DNA from: Acidobacteriota bacterium
GTDB taxonomy: Bacteria > Acidobacteriota > Terriglobia > Bryobacterales > Bryobacteraceae
Length of the DNA: 34,535 bases
NCBI GenBank assembly: GCA_016871015.1
Contig: VFZX01000035.1
Location: 1-34,535, forward strand
Direction: 5' to 3'
The translations under genes were made by a program, and so were the position numbers. Below the pieces are notes generated by a model. It made no database searches and was not told the DNA's origin. It worked only from the letters and a program-made list of their open reading frames with translations. This document shows, piece after piece, positions 22,607-29,342 of the stretch; the first letter of the stretch is position 1, and the number at the start of each line of letters is the position of its first letter.

Positions 22607-23692
22607 CTAAAGCAGCGTGACCCCTAGCCCCGGACCCTCGGGGACCCACGCCACTCCATCCTCGATCCGGATCAGGGGATCCGTGATGCGCTCCAGGTAA
22701 TAGAACGGCCCGATGATATCGTGATTCACCCGTGCCGACAGGTTCGGGATGGACACGGCCACCTGCAACATCGCCGAGGTCGCCAGATCCAGTTCGAGGT
22801 TCGAGCCAATCACGCACTCGATCCCCGCCGCATGCGCCATTTCCGCGATCTGAACCGACTTCCGGATGCCGCCGTTCTTCCCCGGATAGATGCTGATAAT
22901 GTCGCAGGCGCCCGCGCGGATCGCCTCCATCGCCTGGTGCACCGTGAAGATCCCTTCGTCGATCATGACCGGAATCGGCGTCAGGTTGCGCAATCGTGCC
23001 GAGCCGCGGAAGTCCCAGCGCGCCAACGGCTGCTCAATCATGTTCACCCGCAGCCGTTCGAGTCCGGGGATTGCCTGGACGGCCTGTGATTCCGACCAGC
23101 CCCCGTTGGCATCGACACCGACCGGGAAGTCCGGACCCACGGCGTCGCGCACCGCGGCCACGCGCTCGAGATCACCGCGCACATCCAGGCCTACCTTCAC
23201 CTTGCAGGCCTTGAAGCCGCGGTCCTTGGCAACCATCACGCGCCGCGCGGCCTCGGCCGGGGGAAACGCGCCAATCGAGATCTTGAGCGGGATCGAAAGG
23301 TCGCGCCGCTGTCCGCCGAGCAACTTCCAGACCGGCGTGTTCAAGCTCTTGCCCCAGGCGTCCCACATCGCCATCTCGACTGCGGCCTTGGTGAATTCGT
23401 TGGCATGAATCTCGCGGTCCATGATGGCGAGCGCTTCGTTGATATCGCACACGTCCAGCCCGGTGAGAGGCGGAGCCAGGATCTCCTCGATTGCTGCCAC
23501 GGCGCTGTGTTGCGTTTCGCCGCTCCAGCGCGGCATCACCGTCGCTTCGCCGAATCCCGTGACGCCGCCGTGGGTCTCGAGGATCACCAGCACGTAGGGC
23601 GACTTCCGATGCTTGCCCAGTGAGCTCTGGATGAAGATGTCGGGGTTGACGTCGAGTGTGACCGGGCGCGCCGTGATGGCAGAAATCCGCAT
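22607..23692 (-). CDS. Enolase-superfamily protein of the muconate cycloisomerase/dipeptide epimerase group
   Basis: 361 residues with no signal peptide, so cytosolic, unlike the other two superfamily members here. The MLE-type active site is complete: K164 and K166 (CKVKVG), D194 (GVDANGGW), E220 (MIEQP), D245 (VMIDEG) and K272 (YPGKNGG). These two opposed lysines are used by muconate cycloisomerases, o-succinylbenzoate synthases and dipeptide/N-acylamino-acid epimerases; the substrate cannot be chosen from sequence alone. ATG 23692 was preferred over an in-frame ATG 90 nt upstream because a TACACT hexamer lies 7 nt before it, family proteins begin here, and the longer start would run into the divergent gene. 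Confidence 0.88.
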   Translation of the reverse strand: MRISAITARPVTLDVNPDIFIQSSLGKHRKSPYVLVILETHGGVTGFGEATVMPRWSGETQHSAVAAIEEILAPPLTGLDVCDINEALAIMDREIHANEFTKAAVEMAMWDAWGKSLNTPVWKLLGGQRRDLSIPLKISIGAFPPAEAARRVMVAKDRGFKACKVKVGLDVRGDLERVAAVRDAVGPDFPVGVDANGGWSESQAVQAIPGLERLRVNMIEQPLARWDFRGSARLRNLTPIPVMIDEGIFTVHQAMEAIRAGACDIISIYPGKNGGIRKSVQIAEMAHAAGIECVIGSNLELDLATSAMLQVAVSIPNLSARVNHDIIGPFYYLERITDPLIRIEDGVAWVPEGPGLGVTLL

Positions 23693-23699
23693 GAAGGGT

Positions 23700-23705
23700 A
23701 GTGTA
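23700..23705 (-). promoter_or_regulatory. Leaderless-type -10 hexamer TACACT for the MLE-group gene
   Basis: TACACT, 7 nt (ACCCTTC), ATG 23692. The hexamer and spacing are the same as those heading the exporter directon. Confidence 0.6.
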
Positions 23706-23716
23706 CCGATAGCTGA

Positions 23717-23722
23717 TAGCCT
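23717..23722 (+). promoter_or_regulatory. Leaderless-type -10 hexamer TAGCCT for the O-antigen-ligase-like gene
   Basis: TAGCCT, 7 nt (AGAGCTA), ATG 23730. Only 11 bp separate it from the opposite-facing -10 at 23700-23705. Confidence 0.5.
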
Positions 23723-23729
23723 AGAGCTA

Positions 23730-24908
23730 ATGCCCGGTTCGCGACAATGGCTGCTCCTGTTCGTATTGCTTTGTTTCGCCACATTGACTGTTTGGGTCCG
23801 CGAGCTGTGGGCCGTGTCACTTTTCTACGCGGGTGTCTTCGTCCTGTTCGCGTCGCGGGTCGGCGGGATGCACCCGTCTACGTGGCTGCTGTTTGTGCCG
23901 CTTCCGCTGACCGGTGTGATCCAGCTTGTGGCCGGGCGTACGGTGGTGCCGTCGGCGACGGTCGAAGCTGTGTTGCACTGGGGCGCGCTTGGGGCGGTGT
24001 TCGCGCTGGCGCGGCACGTTTGCGCGGAAGCGGAGGACCGCCACCGGTTTCTTTCCGCCACCGCCGGATTCGGTATTGGGATGGCCGCGCTTTGCTTGCT
24101 CCAAATGGAGACCTCCGGAGGCAAGTTCCTTTGGCACTTCGAGACTGGCTATCCAGAGCGCATCTTCGGTTCGTTCGGCTCCCGCAACAATTGGGCGCAC
24201 TTCATGGAGGTCATGATCGCGGTGTGCCTCTGGAAAACGGTCCAAGATCCGCCCCGCGCGGCGCTGTTCGTCATTTCGTCCGGACTCATGTACGGCTCCG
24301 TGATCGCTTCGGCCTCCCGGGCCGGATCCTTTGCCTGTACGGCGGTGATGGTCGCCGTGCTCGGCGTCCTTGCTGTCAAGCATGCGGCTCTGCGAAAGAC
24401 GGCGTTGTTGACGCTTGCGGGCGCACCTGTTGCCGCGGCTCTGTTCACCTACGCCGCGGGGTGGGAAACGGTGGCCCTGCGCCTGCAGGAACAGGAGATG
24501 TACAAGGAGCGCTGGAGCTTCGTCCTTTCAAGCCTCGAGTTGATCCGCGAACGGCCGCTACTCGGCTGGGGCCTGGGAACCTGGCCGATTGTTTATCCGC
24601 ACAAAGCGCTGCAGGACGATTCCACGTTCATCAACCGCGCGCACAACGACTGGGTCGAATACGGAAGCGATGCAGGACTGCTGTTCCTCGCGGCACTGGC
24701 AATTCCCTTCCTGCGCGCGCTGCCATGGATGGTGCGCCACCCCTGGTCACTCGGTCTCGCCGCTGTGCTCGCTCACGCCTGGGTCGACTATCCGTTTCCG
24801 AGGCCAGGCGTATCGGGCTGGATGTTCGCGATCCTCGGCATGCTCTATGCGGCCGAGAACAGCAAGTTCAAGGACGGGGATCGCCCTGCTTTACCCAATC
24901 TACCGTGA
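23730..24908 (+). CDS. O-antigen ligase / Wzy-like polytopic membrane protein
   Basis: 392 residues with about ten transmembrane helices and the Wzy_C/WaaL arrangement. A conserved SFGSRNNWAHFMEV loop starts the family core, an SRAGSF motif follows in a central helix, and a large periplasmic loop carries RWSFVLSSLELIRERPLLGWG and NRAHNDWVEYGSDAG, where the conserved Arg/His of O-antigen ligases and polymerases lie. Such proteins join or extend glycan chains on lipid carriers in the inner membrane. Its glycan is unknown and no other polysaccharide synthesis gene is adjacent. ATG 23730 is supported by the -10 element; a frame upstream is open but overlaps the divergent gene. The 3' end overlaps the sialidase-like gene by 41 bp. 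Confidence 0.85.
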   Translation: MPGSRQWLLLFVLLCFATLTVWVRELWAVSLFYAGVFVLFASRVGGMHPSTWLLFVPLPLTGVIQLVAGRTVVPSATVEAVLHWGALGAVFALARHVCAEAEDRHRFLSATAGFGIGMAALCLLQMETSGGKFLWHFETGYPERIFGSFGSRNNWAHFMEVMIAVCLWKTVQDPPRAALFVISSGLMYGSVIASASRAGSFACTAVMVAVLGVLAVKHAALRKTALLTLAGAPVAAALFTYAAGWETVALRLQEQEMYKERWSFVLSSLELIRERPLLGWGLGTWPIVYPHKALQDDSTFINRAHNDWVEYGSDAGLLFLAALAIPFLRALPWMVRHPWSLGLAAVLAHAWVDYPFPRPGVSGWMFAILGMLYAAENSKFKDGDRPALPNLP

Positions 24909-26016
24909 AGCGCGCGTGCTTGATGGACTTTCCCTCCGGCATGAAGTAGCTGTAGGAGGCGTGGAGTGATCCGTCCCGCGCCTGGATCAGCGATGGATAG
25001 TGGAACGATCCGCCGGGCTGTTGTTCGAGACGCCGCTTCCACTTCCAGGATAGGCCCTCGTCGTCTGAAATCGCCACGGCCAATGAATCGCGGCCCTTTT
25101 CGGTGTCGTTGTAGATCAGCGCCCACGATCCATCGCGCAGGTTGATCACCTCGGCTCCGGCTCCTGGATTCGGCAGATCGGAGTCGGCCGCCGGTGACCA
25201 GGTGATCCCGTCGTCAGTGGACTGGGATACTTGCAGGCGCTTGGGTGCGGGTCCGTTGTCGCGCATGTAGGCCACCAGCGTTCCGTCCTTCTTGCGGGCG
25301 ATCGACGGCTGGATCGCGCCGTAGCCCACCAACGGCTCGCTCGACGTCCACGTCTTGCCGCCGTCGTCCGTGATCGCCATGATCGAAAAGCTGTAGCCGT
25401 CGGAATACAGTGGCACGATGATCCGGCCCGAAGGAAGCTCGACCGGATGTGCGCGGGTCATCCAGCCCATACGCGAAAAATACTTGTCCTTTGATCTCTC
25501 GACGACGTTCTTCAGGTAGGAGGCCGCGCGGGATCCCGGCTCCGCCTTGGACACCGCGGGGCCCAGCACGTCCTGGACCTTGGCTGCGAAATTCCGCGGG
25601 ATGAACGTGATGATGCCGGAGTGCTCCCATCGCGGCGGCGCTGCTGGATTCTTGTAGTCGGAGGAAATGGAGTACCTCATCAGAGCGGTGTGCCACTCGT
25701 TGGCCATGATCACCGGCCACAGGAGCCACAGCTTGCGCGCCGAATCGACGAACACCGCGGGATTGCAATCCGGGAAGTGCGGCGTGTCGGCGATAACGCG
25801 TGGCGGGGTCCAACTCTTGCCGCCCTTGGCCAGGCGTGAAAACCGGACGTCGACATCGTCAGCGGTGCGCTCGCCGGATCCGCGATACCAAACGGTGAAC
25901 AAGTCGCCGTTGGGCAGCTCGACGACTGTGGATGCGTGGTTGTGGACCTTCTCGATCGGGAACAGGAGTTCACCGTCGATTGAAATCCCGGCGAATGCGA
26001 GGACCAGGGGTAGCAT
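24868..26016 (-). CDS. Sialidase/neuraminidase-like BNR-repeat protein
   Basis: 382 residues with a very short hydrophobic start (MLPLVLAFAGIS) that may act as a signal peptide. The body is a six-bladed-type propeller with Asp-box repeats: TDDGGKTW, STDDGITW and SDDEGLSW. Additional signatures are VVELPNGDLFTVWYRGSGER near the N-terminus and RAHPVELPSGRIIVPLYSD in the middle, matching the BNR_2 family of predicted exo-alpha-sialidases. The expected role is hydrolysis of terminal acidic sugars or recognition of a glycan outside the cytoplasm; the Arg triad and Tyr/Glu pair were not assigned. It is monocistronic, between a convergent membrane protein gene and the sigma-like gene. Confidence 0.82.
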   Translation of the reverse strand: MLPLVLAFAGISIDGELLFPIEKVHNHASTVVELPNGDLFTVWYRGSGERTADDVDVRFSRLAKGGKSWTPPRVIADTPHFPDCNPAVFVDSARKLWLLWPVIMANEWHTALMRYSISSDYKNPAAPPRWEHSGIITFIPRNFAAKVQDVLGPAVSKAEPGSRAASYLKNVVERSKDKYFSRMGWMTRAHPVELPSGRIIVPLYSDGYSFSIMAITDDGGKTWTSSEPLVGYGAIQPSIARKKDGTLVAYMRDNGPAPKRLQVSQSTDDGITWSPAADSDLPNPGAGAEVINLRDGSWALIYNDTEKGRDSLAVAISDDEGLSWKWKRRLEQQPGGSFHYPSLIQARDGSLHASYSYFMPEGKSIKHARFTVDWVKQGDPRP

Positions 26017-26022
26017 AGTTTC

Positions 26023-26028
26023 AGTATC
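26023..26028 (-). promoter_or_regulatory. Possible leaderless-type -10 hexamer GATACT for the sialidase-like gene
   Basis: GATACT, 6 nt (GAAACT), ATG 26016. It departs from the consensus at the first base and has slightly shorter spacing than the others. Confidence 0.4.
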
Positions 26029-26051
26029 CCCTAGTCCCGCTCAGCGCCGGT

Positions 26052-26600
26052 TCAAGCCCCTGCAGCCGCCGCCCGCCCCTTCGCCAACGGAGACCACGCC
26101 GGACTCACGCCGGAGGCGGCCCGCAGCCGCTGTCTCAGCCGCGAAAACTCTTCTGCCGGGACTCCGGTCTCGGACACTATCCGCGCAACATCCCAGCCGT
26201 CCGAGTAAAACCTCCGCAGGCACTCTTGCTCGGCGGGCGTGAACGCCGCCAGCGCCTGCTCGATTTCAAGTGCCCGCTGCCGCACGCGTGCCTGTGCGCT
26301 CGCACCCAGACAGGCTGCGGCGGGCGTGTGCCGCTCAATCACACTTCGGACGAAGGTGGCCAGATGCTTGGGCTCCCGGATCCAGCCGCGGCGCACCGCG
26401 TCCACGGCGCCCGCTACGGTCTCCTCGGCCAGCCTTTCCAGTCCGACGCTGCTCACGTTCAGTTGCAAGAGCAGCCGGATTCCCGGACGGCACAACTCGT
26501 CGAACGCAATTTCCGCGTCCGCATCCCCGCGGCGGATCTGTGCCACGATCGCCGCCCACTTGGACCCCACACGTGGGGCCTCCAGCTCTATACGGTACAT
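26052..26600 (-). CDS. Small ECF-like sigma-70 family factor
   Basis: 182 residues. The N-terminal half resembles sigma region 2 (IVAQIRRGDADAEIAFDELC, then EETVAGAVDAVRRG and REPKHLATFVRSVIERH), and the C-terminal half resembles region 4 (FTPAEQECLRRFYSDGWDVARIVSETGVPAEEFSRLRQRLRAA), with a helix-turn-helix around VARIVSETGVPAEEFSRL. It would direct RNA polymerase to a small set of promoters. No anti-sigma gene is adjacent. ATG 26600 is chosen because GGGAG lies 5 nt upstream; an in-frame ATG farther up lacks this. Region 2 is divergent, so a sigma-derived regulator without full activity is possible. Confidence 0.72.
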   Translation of the reverse strand: MYRIELEAPRVGSKWAAIVAQIRRGDADAEIAFDELCRPGIRLLLQLNVSSVGLERLAEETVAGAVDAVRRGWIREPKHLATFVRSVIERHTPAAACLGASAQARVRQRALEIEQALAAFTPAEQECLRRFYSDGWDVARIVSETGVPAEEFSRLRQRLRAASGVSPAWSPLAKGRAAAAGA

Positions 26601-26605
26601 GTTCA

Positions 26606-26610
26606 CTCCC
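26606..26610 (-). promoter_or_regulatory. Shine-Dalgarno GGGAG of the sigma-like gene
   Basis: GGGAG, 5 nt (TGAAC), then ATG 26600. It decides the start codon. Confidence 0.7.
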
Positions 26611-26665
26611 GCCCGCGCTTTTGCACGCGAGCCCGGCATCCCTCAGGGTGAGAAAAGGGCCGCCT

Positions 26666-26671
26666 ACTATA
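26666..26671 (-). promoter_or_regulatory. -10-like hexamer TATAGT upstream of the sigma-like gene
   Basis: TATAGT on the minus strand is 65 nt before the ATG, so this gene would have a leader of about 59 nt with a Shine-Dalgarno site, unlike its leaderless neighbours. A T-rich block lies about 17 nt upstream in place of a clear -35. Confidence 0.4.
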
Positions 26672-26709
26672 GAAGTGGGAAATTCCGGAAAAAATCGCAG
26701 GAGAAAGTG

Positions 26710-26753
26710 AAAAAAAGTTGTGATCTCCCCAAATCGGGAGGACTATTCTCCCG
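26710..26753 (-). terminator. Probable Rho-independent terminator after the GH5-like gene
   Basis: Reading on the minus strand just after the GH5-like stop: CGGGAG, 7 nt, CTCCCG (6-bp stem, 26753-26735), overlapping an alternative stem CTCCC/GGGAG (26740-26725), followed about 8 nt later by a run of seven T (26716-26710). The gap before the T run is longer than ideal, and the two stems are mutually exclusive. Confidence 0.5.
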
Positions 26754-26755
26754 GA

Positions 26756-27736
26756 CTACGAGTGGTTTAGTCTAGTGCGTACCAGATCTCCGAACCGGGT
26801 CGGCGCGTATCGCGTGACCAGATGGGGCTGGTCAGCCCAACTCCAGGCGCACCATCCGATGCCGGTCTGGTCGAAGTAGGCGGCCAGCCGCCTGCCCCAA
26901 TCCAGGTCCGCGTCGCCCCCGCCCCATTCAGCGGCGAATACAGGCTGGGTGCGCGCAAGGCGTCCGAATGCCTCCGTCCATTGGGATCTCGTCTCGCCCT
27001 TGTTCCGGTAAACGTGTGTGGCATAGACTATGTTGGCCACTCCGGATAAGGGCATACCCCGGAGGTCGTATCCCCAATTCGTGCCCGACACGAAGATCAG
27101 CGCCTGAGGATGAACGGCGCGGATCTCGTTGAGCAGCCGGCGCGCCCACGGCTGCCATTCCGCCATCGTCACGCGCCGGTGCGACGCTGGATAGAAGCCT
27201 CCATCGTGCCGGGGCAGCGGCCGCGCGTCACCTGGAACCGGATCGTGCGGCTCATTGAGGATGTCGAACAGAACCGCGGGTTCGCTCTCGTACCGCCGCG
27301 CGAGCGTGGCCCATAGCCGCGGCGTGTCTGAGTTCGGAAGCGGTGGCACGAATTGCCGGTCCGGTCCAAAGGGATTATCGGCGTCGAGCCACTGCAAGTC
27401 GAGCATGGCGTATGCGCCGTAGCTGGATGCCCAGGCGATGATCCGGTCGAGATCGGAGAGGTAGTCCTCTGCGGTCCACCCGCGCCGCCCGTTGAGTGCC
27501 CAATCCTGGTTGAAGGGGATCCAGATGATGTTGGCTCTCCACTGTTGCGTGATCCACCGGATCTCCGCCCGCGAAATGCCGGCTGCCGACACGAAGCCTT
27601 CTTCGTCGGGCTCGGAATACTCCATGCCGGACCGGTTCACTCCGCGCAGTACGATCGGCGCGCCCGTGGGACCCTGGATGATCGAGTTGCCTGAGACTGC
27701 CAGTGGAGCCAGTCCATGCGAAAGTTCTCCGTTCAT
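26756..27736 (-). CDS. GH5-like (cellulase superfamily) glycoside hydrolase
   Basis: 326 residues, a TIM-barrel of clan GH-A/GH5 type. APIVLRGVNRSGMEY is the typical first strand. The acid/base E162 is in LFDILNEPH and the nucleophile E270 in VFAAEWGG. YATHVYRNKG lies between, where GH5 enzymes have the conserved His-x-Tyr, and WCAWSWADQPH closes the barrel. It hydrolyses beta-1,4-type glycosidic bonds; the exact polysaccharide is unknown. No signal peptide is evident from ATG 27736, so it is either cytosolic (acting on imported oligosaccharides) or exported by an unusual route. It has a leaderless-type promoter and is divergent from the amidase operon. Confidence 0.85.
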   Translation of the reverse strand: MNGELSHGLAPLAVSGNSIIQGPTGAPIVLRGVNRSGMEYSEPDEEGFVSAAGISRAEIRWITQQWRANIIWIPFNQDWALNGRRGWTAEDYLSDLDRIIAWASSYGAYAMLDLQWLDADNPFGPDRQFVPPLPNSDTPRLWATLARRYESEPAVLFDILNEPHDPVPGDARPLPRHDGGFYPASHRRVTMAEWQPWARRLLNEIRAVHPQALIFVSGTNWGYDLRGMPLSGVANIVYATHVYRNKGETRSQWTEAFGRLARTQPVFAAEWGGGDADLDWGRRLAAYFDQTGIGWCAWSWADQPHLVTRYAPTRFGDLVRTRLNHS

Positions 27737-27743
27737 GTCGAGC

Positions 27744-27750
27744 TACAATA
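27744..27750. promoter_or_regulatory. Overlapping divergent leaderless-type promoters sharing TACAATA
   Basis: On the plus strand TACAAT (27744-27749), 7 nt, ATG 27757. On the minus strand TATTGT (27750-27745), 8 nt, ATG 27736. Five base pairs are shared, so the two promoters cannot be open at the same time. The whole gap between the two start codons is 20 bp. Confidence 0.6.
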
Positions 27751-27756
27751 GCGCGA

Positions 27757-27945
27757 ATGGCAAAGGATTGGAAATCAGTCGCCGCGGCCGTCGCGCCGGA
27801 CATGCCCGCGGAGGCCGTGGACCGTTGCGCCTCCGCCCTGACTAGCCTTGACGCCCTATTTCGGCCGCTCGCGAATCAACTCCCCTTCGATACCGAACCC
27901 GCCTACCTTCTGTTGGTGGGTCGCGGCCAGGAGGGTGGCGAATGA
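27757..27945 (+). CDS. AtzG/GatC-like small amidase subunit, 62 aa
   Basis: A 62-residue protein (MAKDWKSVAAAVAPDMP...) ending in FDTEPAYLLLV plus a Gly-rich tail. The pattern of a helical front and an LPFDTEPA motif resembles AtzG-type (DUF4089) or GatC-type partners that sit next to amidase-signature subunits and stabilise them. It overlaps the amidase start in ATGA, so the two are translated together, as in atzG-atzE pairs. A leaderless-type promoter lies 7 nt before the ATG. It is small, so the family call rests partly on context. Confidence 0.65.
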   Translation: MAKDWKSVAAAVAPDMPAEAVDRCASALTSLDALFRPLANQLPFDTEPAYLLLVGRGQEGGE

Positions 27946-29327
27946 CAATCCAGCAGGCGGCGAACCTCCTGGGAGCCCGCAAGATCTCGTCGGTGGAGCT
28001 GACCCGTCAGTCGCTCGACTCGATCCATCGGACGCAGCCTGTCCTCAACGCGTATCTCACCATCCTCGACGAACAGGCGATGGCGCGCGCGGGAGAGATG
28101 GATGCCGAACGGGCGGCGGGACGCGTGCGGGGTCCGCTGCATGGAATTCCGGTGGCCGTCAAGGACGTCTTCTGCACCAAAGGTGTGAGGACGACGCTCG
28201 GCACCAAGTTCTTCGCGGATCACGTTCCCGCCATTGATGCCGCGGTGGTCGAAAAGCTGGACGCGGCGGGCGCGATCAATTGCGGCAAGACTCACATGCA
28301 CGAGTTCGCCTACGGGGTGACTTCGAACAATCCCCACTACGGTCCGGTGCGGAATCCGTGGAACACGGACTGCATCCCGGGCGGGTCGAGCGGTGGGTCC
28401 GGCGCGACAACCGGGGCTCGCAGTGTCTTCATGGCCATGGGCTCGGATACCGGCGGCTCGATCCGGATTCCGGCCGCCTTTTGCGGATCGGTAGGGATCA
28501 AGCCCACTACCGGCAGGGTCAGCCGCTACGGTGTGATGCCGCTTGATTTCACGCTCGACCACATGGGACCGCTTGCCTGCTCGGTGCGCGATGCCGCAAT
28601 CTGCCTGCAGGCCATTGCGGGCCACGATGTCCGCGATGACTCAAGCGCCCGGGTGCCGGTCCCGGAGATGGTTCCTGGCCAGTCGGTGAGTCTGGCGGGA
28701 GTCCGTGTGGGCTTGCCCGAGAACTTCTATTTTGAGCGCGTGGATCCGGAGGTCGCCACCGCCGTGCGGGCGCTGGTTCCGGTTCTGGAGGCAGCGGGTG
28801 CGGCGGTGGTGCCGGTCCGCGTACCCGACATCGCCGCGGTGAACGCGATTGGACGGGTGATTCTGCTCTCAGAGGCGTCCGCCTGCCTGCAGCGGTTTCT
28901 CGGCGCGCGGGACAAGTTCGGCGCTGATGTCCTGGCGCTTCTCGACCAGGGCAGGCTCCTGCCGGCAACGGACTACGTCAACGCCCAGCGGTTGAGGCGT
29001 GTGTTTCAACAAGAGTGGGCACGCATCTGGCATCACGCGGACTGCGTCCTCACACCTTGCTCCCCGATCCCGGCGCCGCCCATTGGCGACAGTGAGGTCG
29101 ACATCGCGGGTGAGAAAGAGGACACGCGGCTGGCTTCAACGCGTTTCGTCCGCGGCATCAACGTGCTTGGGCTGCCCGCGTTGGCGATGCCGTGTGGGCT
29201 GACATCCGGCCGGATGCCCATTAGCGCGCAGATCATCGGGCCTCCGTTCCGCGAGCCACTCGTTTTCCAAGTGGGCGCCGCAATTGAGGACTCCACCAGC
29301 TTTCACCTCGCCAAGCCGCCACTCTGA
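27942..29327 (+). CDS. Amidase-signature enzyme, GatA/AtzE-like
   Basis: 461 residues with the complete Ser-cisSer-Lys triad: K74 (IPVAVKDVF), S149 (GGSSGGSGA) and nucleophile S173 (GSDTGGSIRIPA). Spacing between them equals that of GatA. GVKPTxGRVSxYG-like IKPTTGRVSRYG follows, then ADCVLTPCSP near the C-terminus. It hydrolyses an amide to acid and ammonia in the cytosol. With the small AtzG-like partner and without a gatB gene nearby, it is more likely a stand-alone amidase (for example of a carboxybiuret-, urea- or acyl-amide type) than the tRNA amidotransferase subunit. The next gene begins 15 nt downstream with its own -10-like element. Confidence 0.88.
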   Translation: MTIQQAANLLGARKISSVELTRQSLDSIHRTQPVLNAYLTILDEQAMARAGEMDAERAAGRVRGPLHGIPVAVKDVFCTKGVRTTLGTKFFADHVPAIDAAVVEKLDAAGAINCGKTHMHEFAYGVTSNNPHYGPVRNPWNTDCIPGGSSGGSGATTGARSVFMAMGSDTGGSIRIPAAFCGSVGIKPTTGRVSRYGVMPLDFTLDHMGPLACSVRDAAICLQAIAGHDVRDDSSARVPVPEMVPGQSVSLAGVRVGLPENFYFERVDPEVATAVRALVPVLEAAGAAVVPVRVPDIAAVNAIGRVILLSEASACLQRFLGARDKFGADVLALLDQGRLLPATDYVNAQRLRRVFQQEWARIWHHADCVLTPCSPIPAPPIGDSEVDIAGEKEDTRLASTRFVRGINVLGLPALAMPCGLTSGRMPISAQIIGPPFREPLVFQVGAAIEDSTSFHLAKPPL

Positions 29328-29333
29328 TACAGT
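29328..29333 (+). promoter_or_regulatory. -10-like hexamer TACAGT before the TIM-barrel gene
   Basis: TACAGT starts at the base after the amidase stop and ends 9 nt before ATG 29343. The spacing is slightly longer than in the 7-nt group. The gene may also be read from the amidase promoter. Confidence 0.4.
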
Positions 29334-29342
29334 AGGCACATT

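Noticed and set aside
23747-24949. Plus-strand open frame of 400 codons in another frame over the O-antigen-ligase-like gene
   Set aside because: Arg/Gly/Cys-rich with no hydrophobic pattern; the neighbouring frame shows clean transmembrane helices.
26041-26070. GGTTCAAGCCC-like string resembling a tRNA T-loop
   Set aside because: No cloverleaf can be built around it; it lies at the 3' end of the sigma-like gene.
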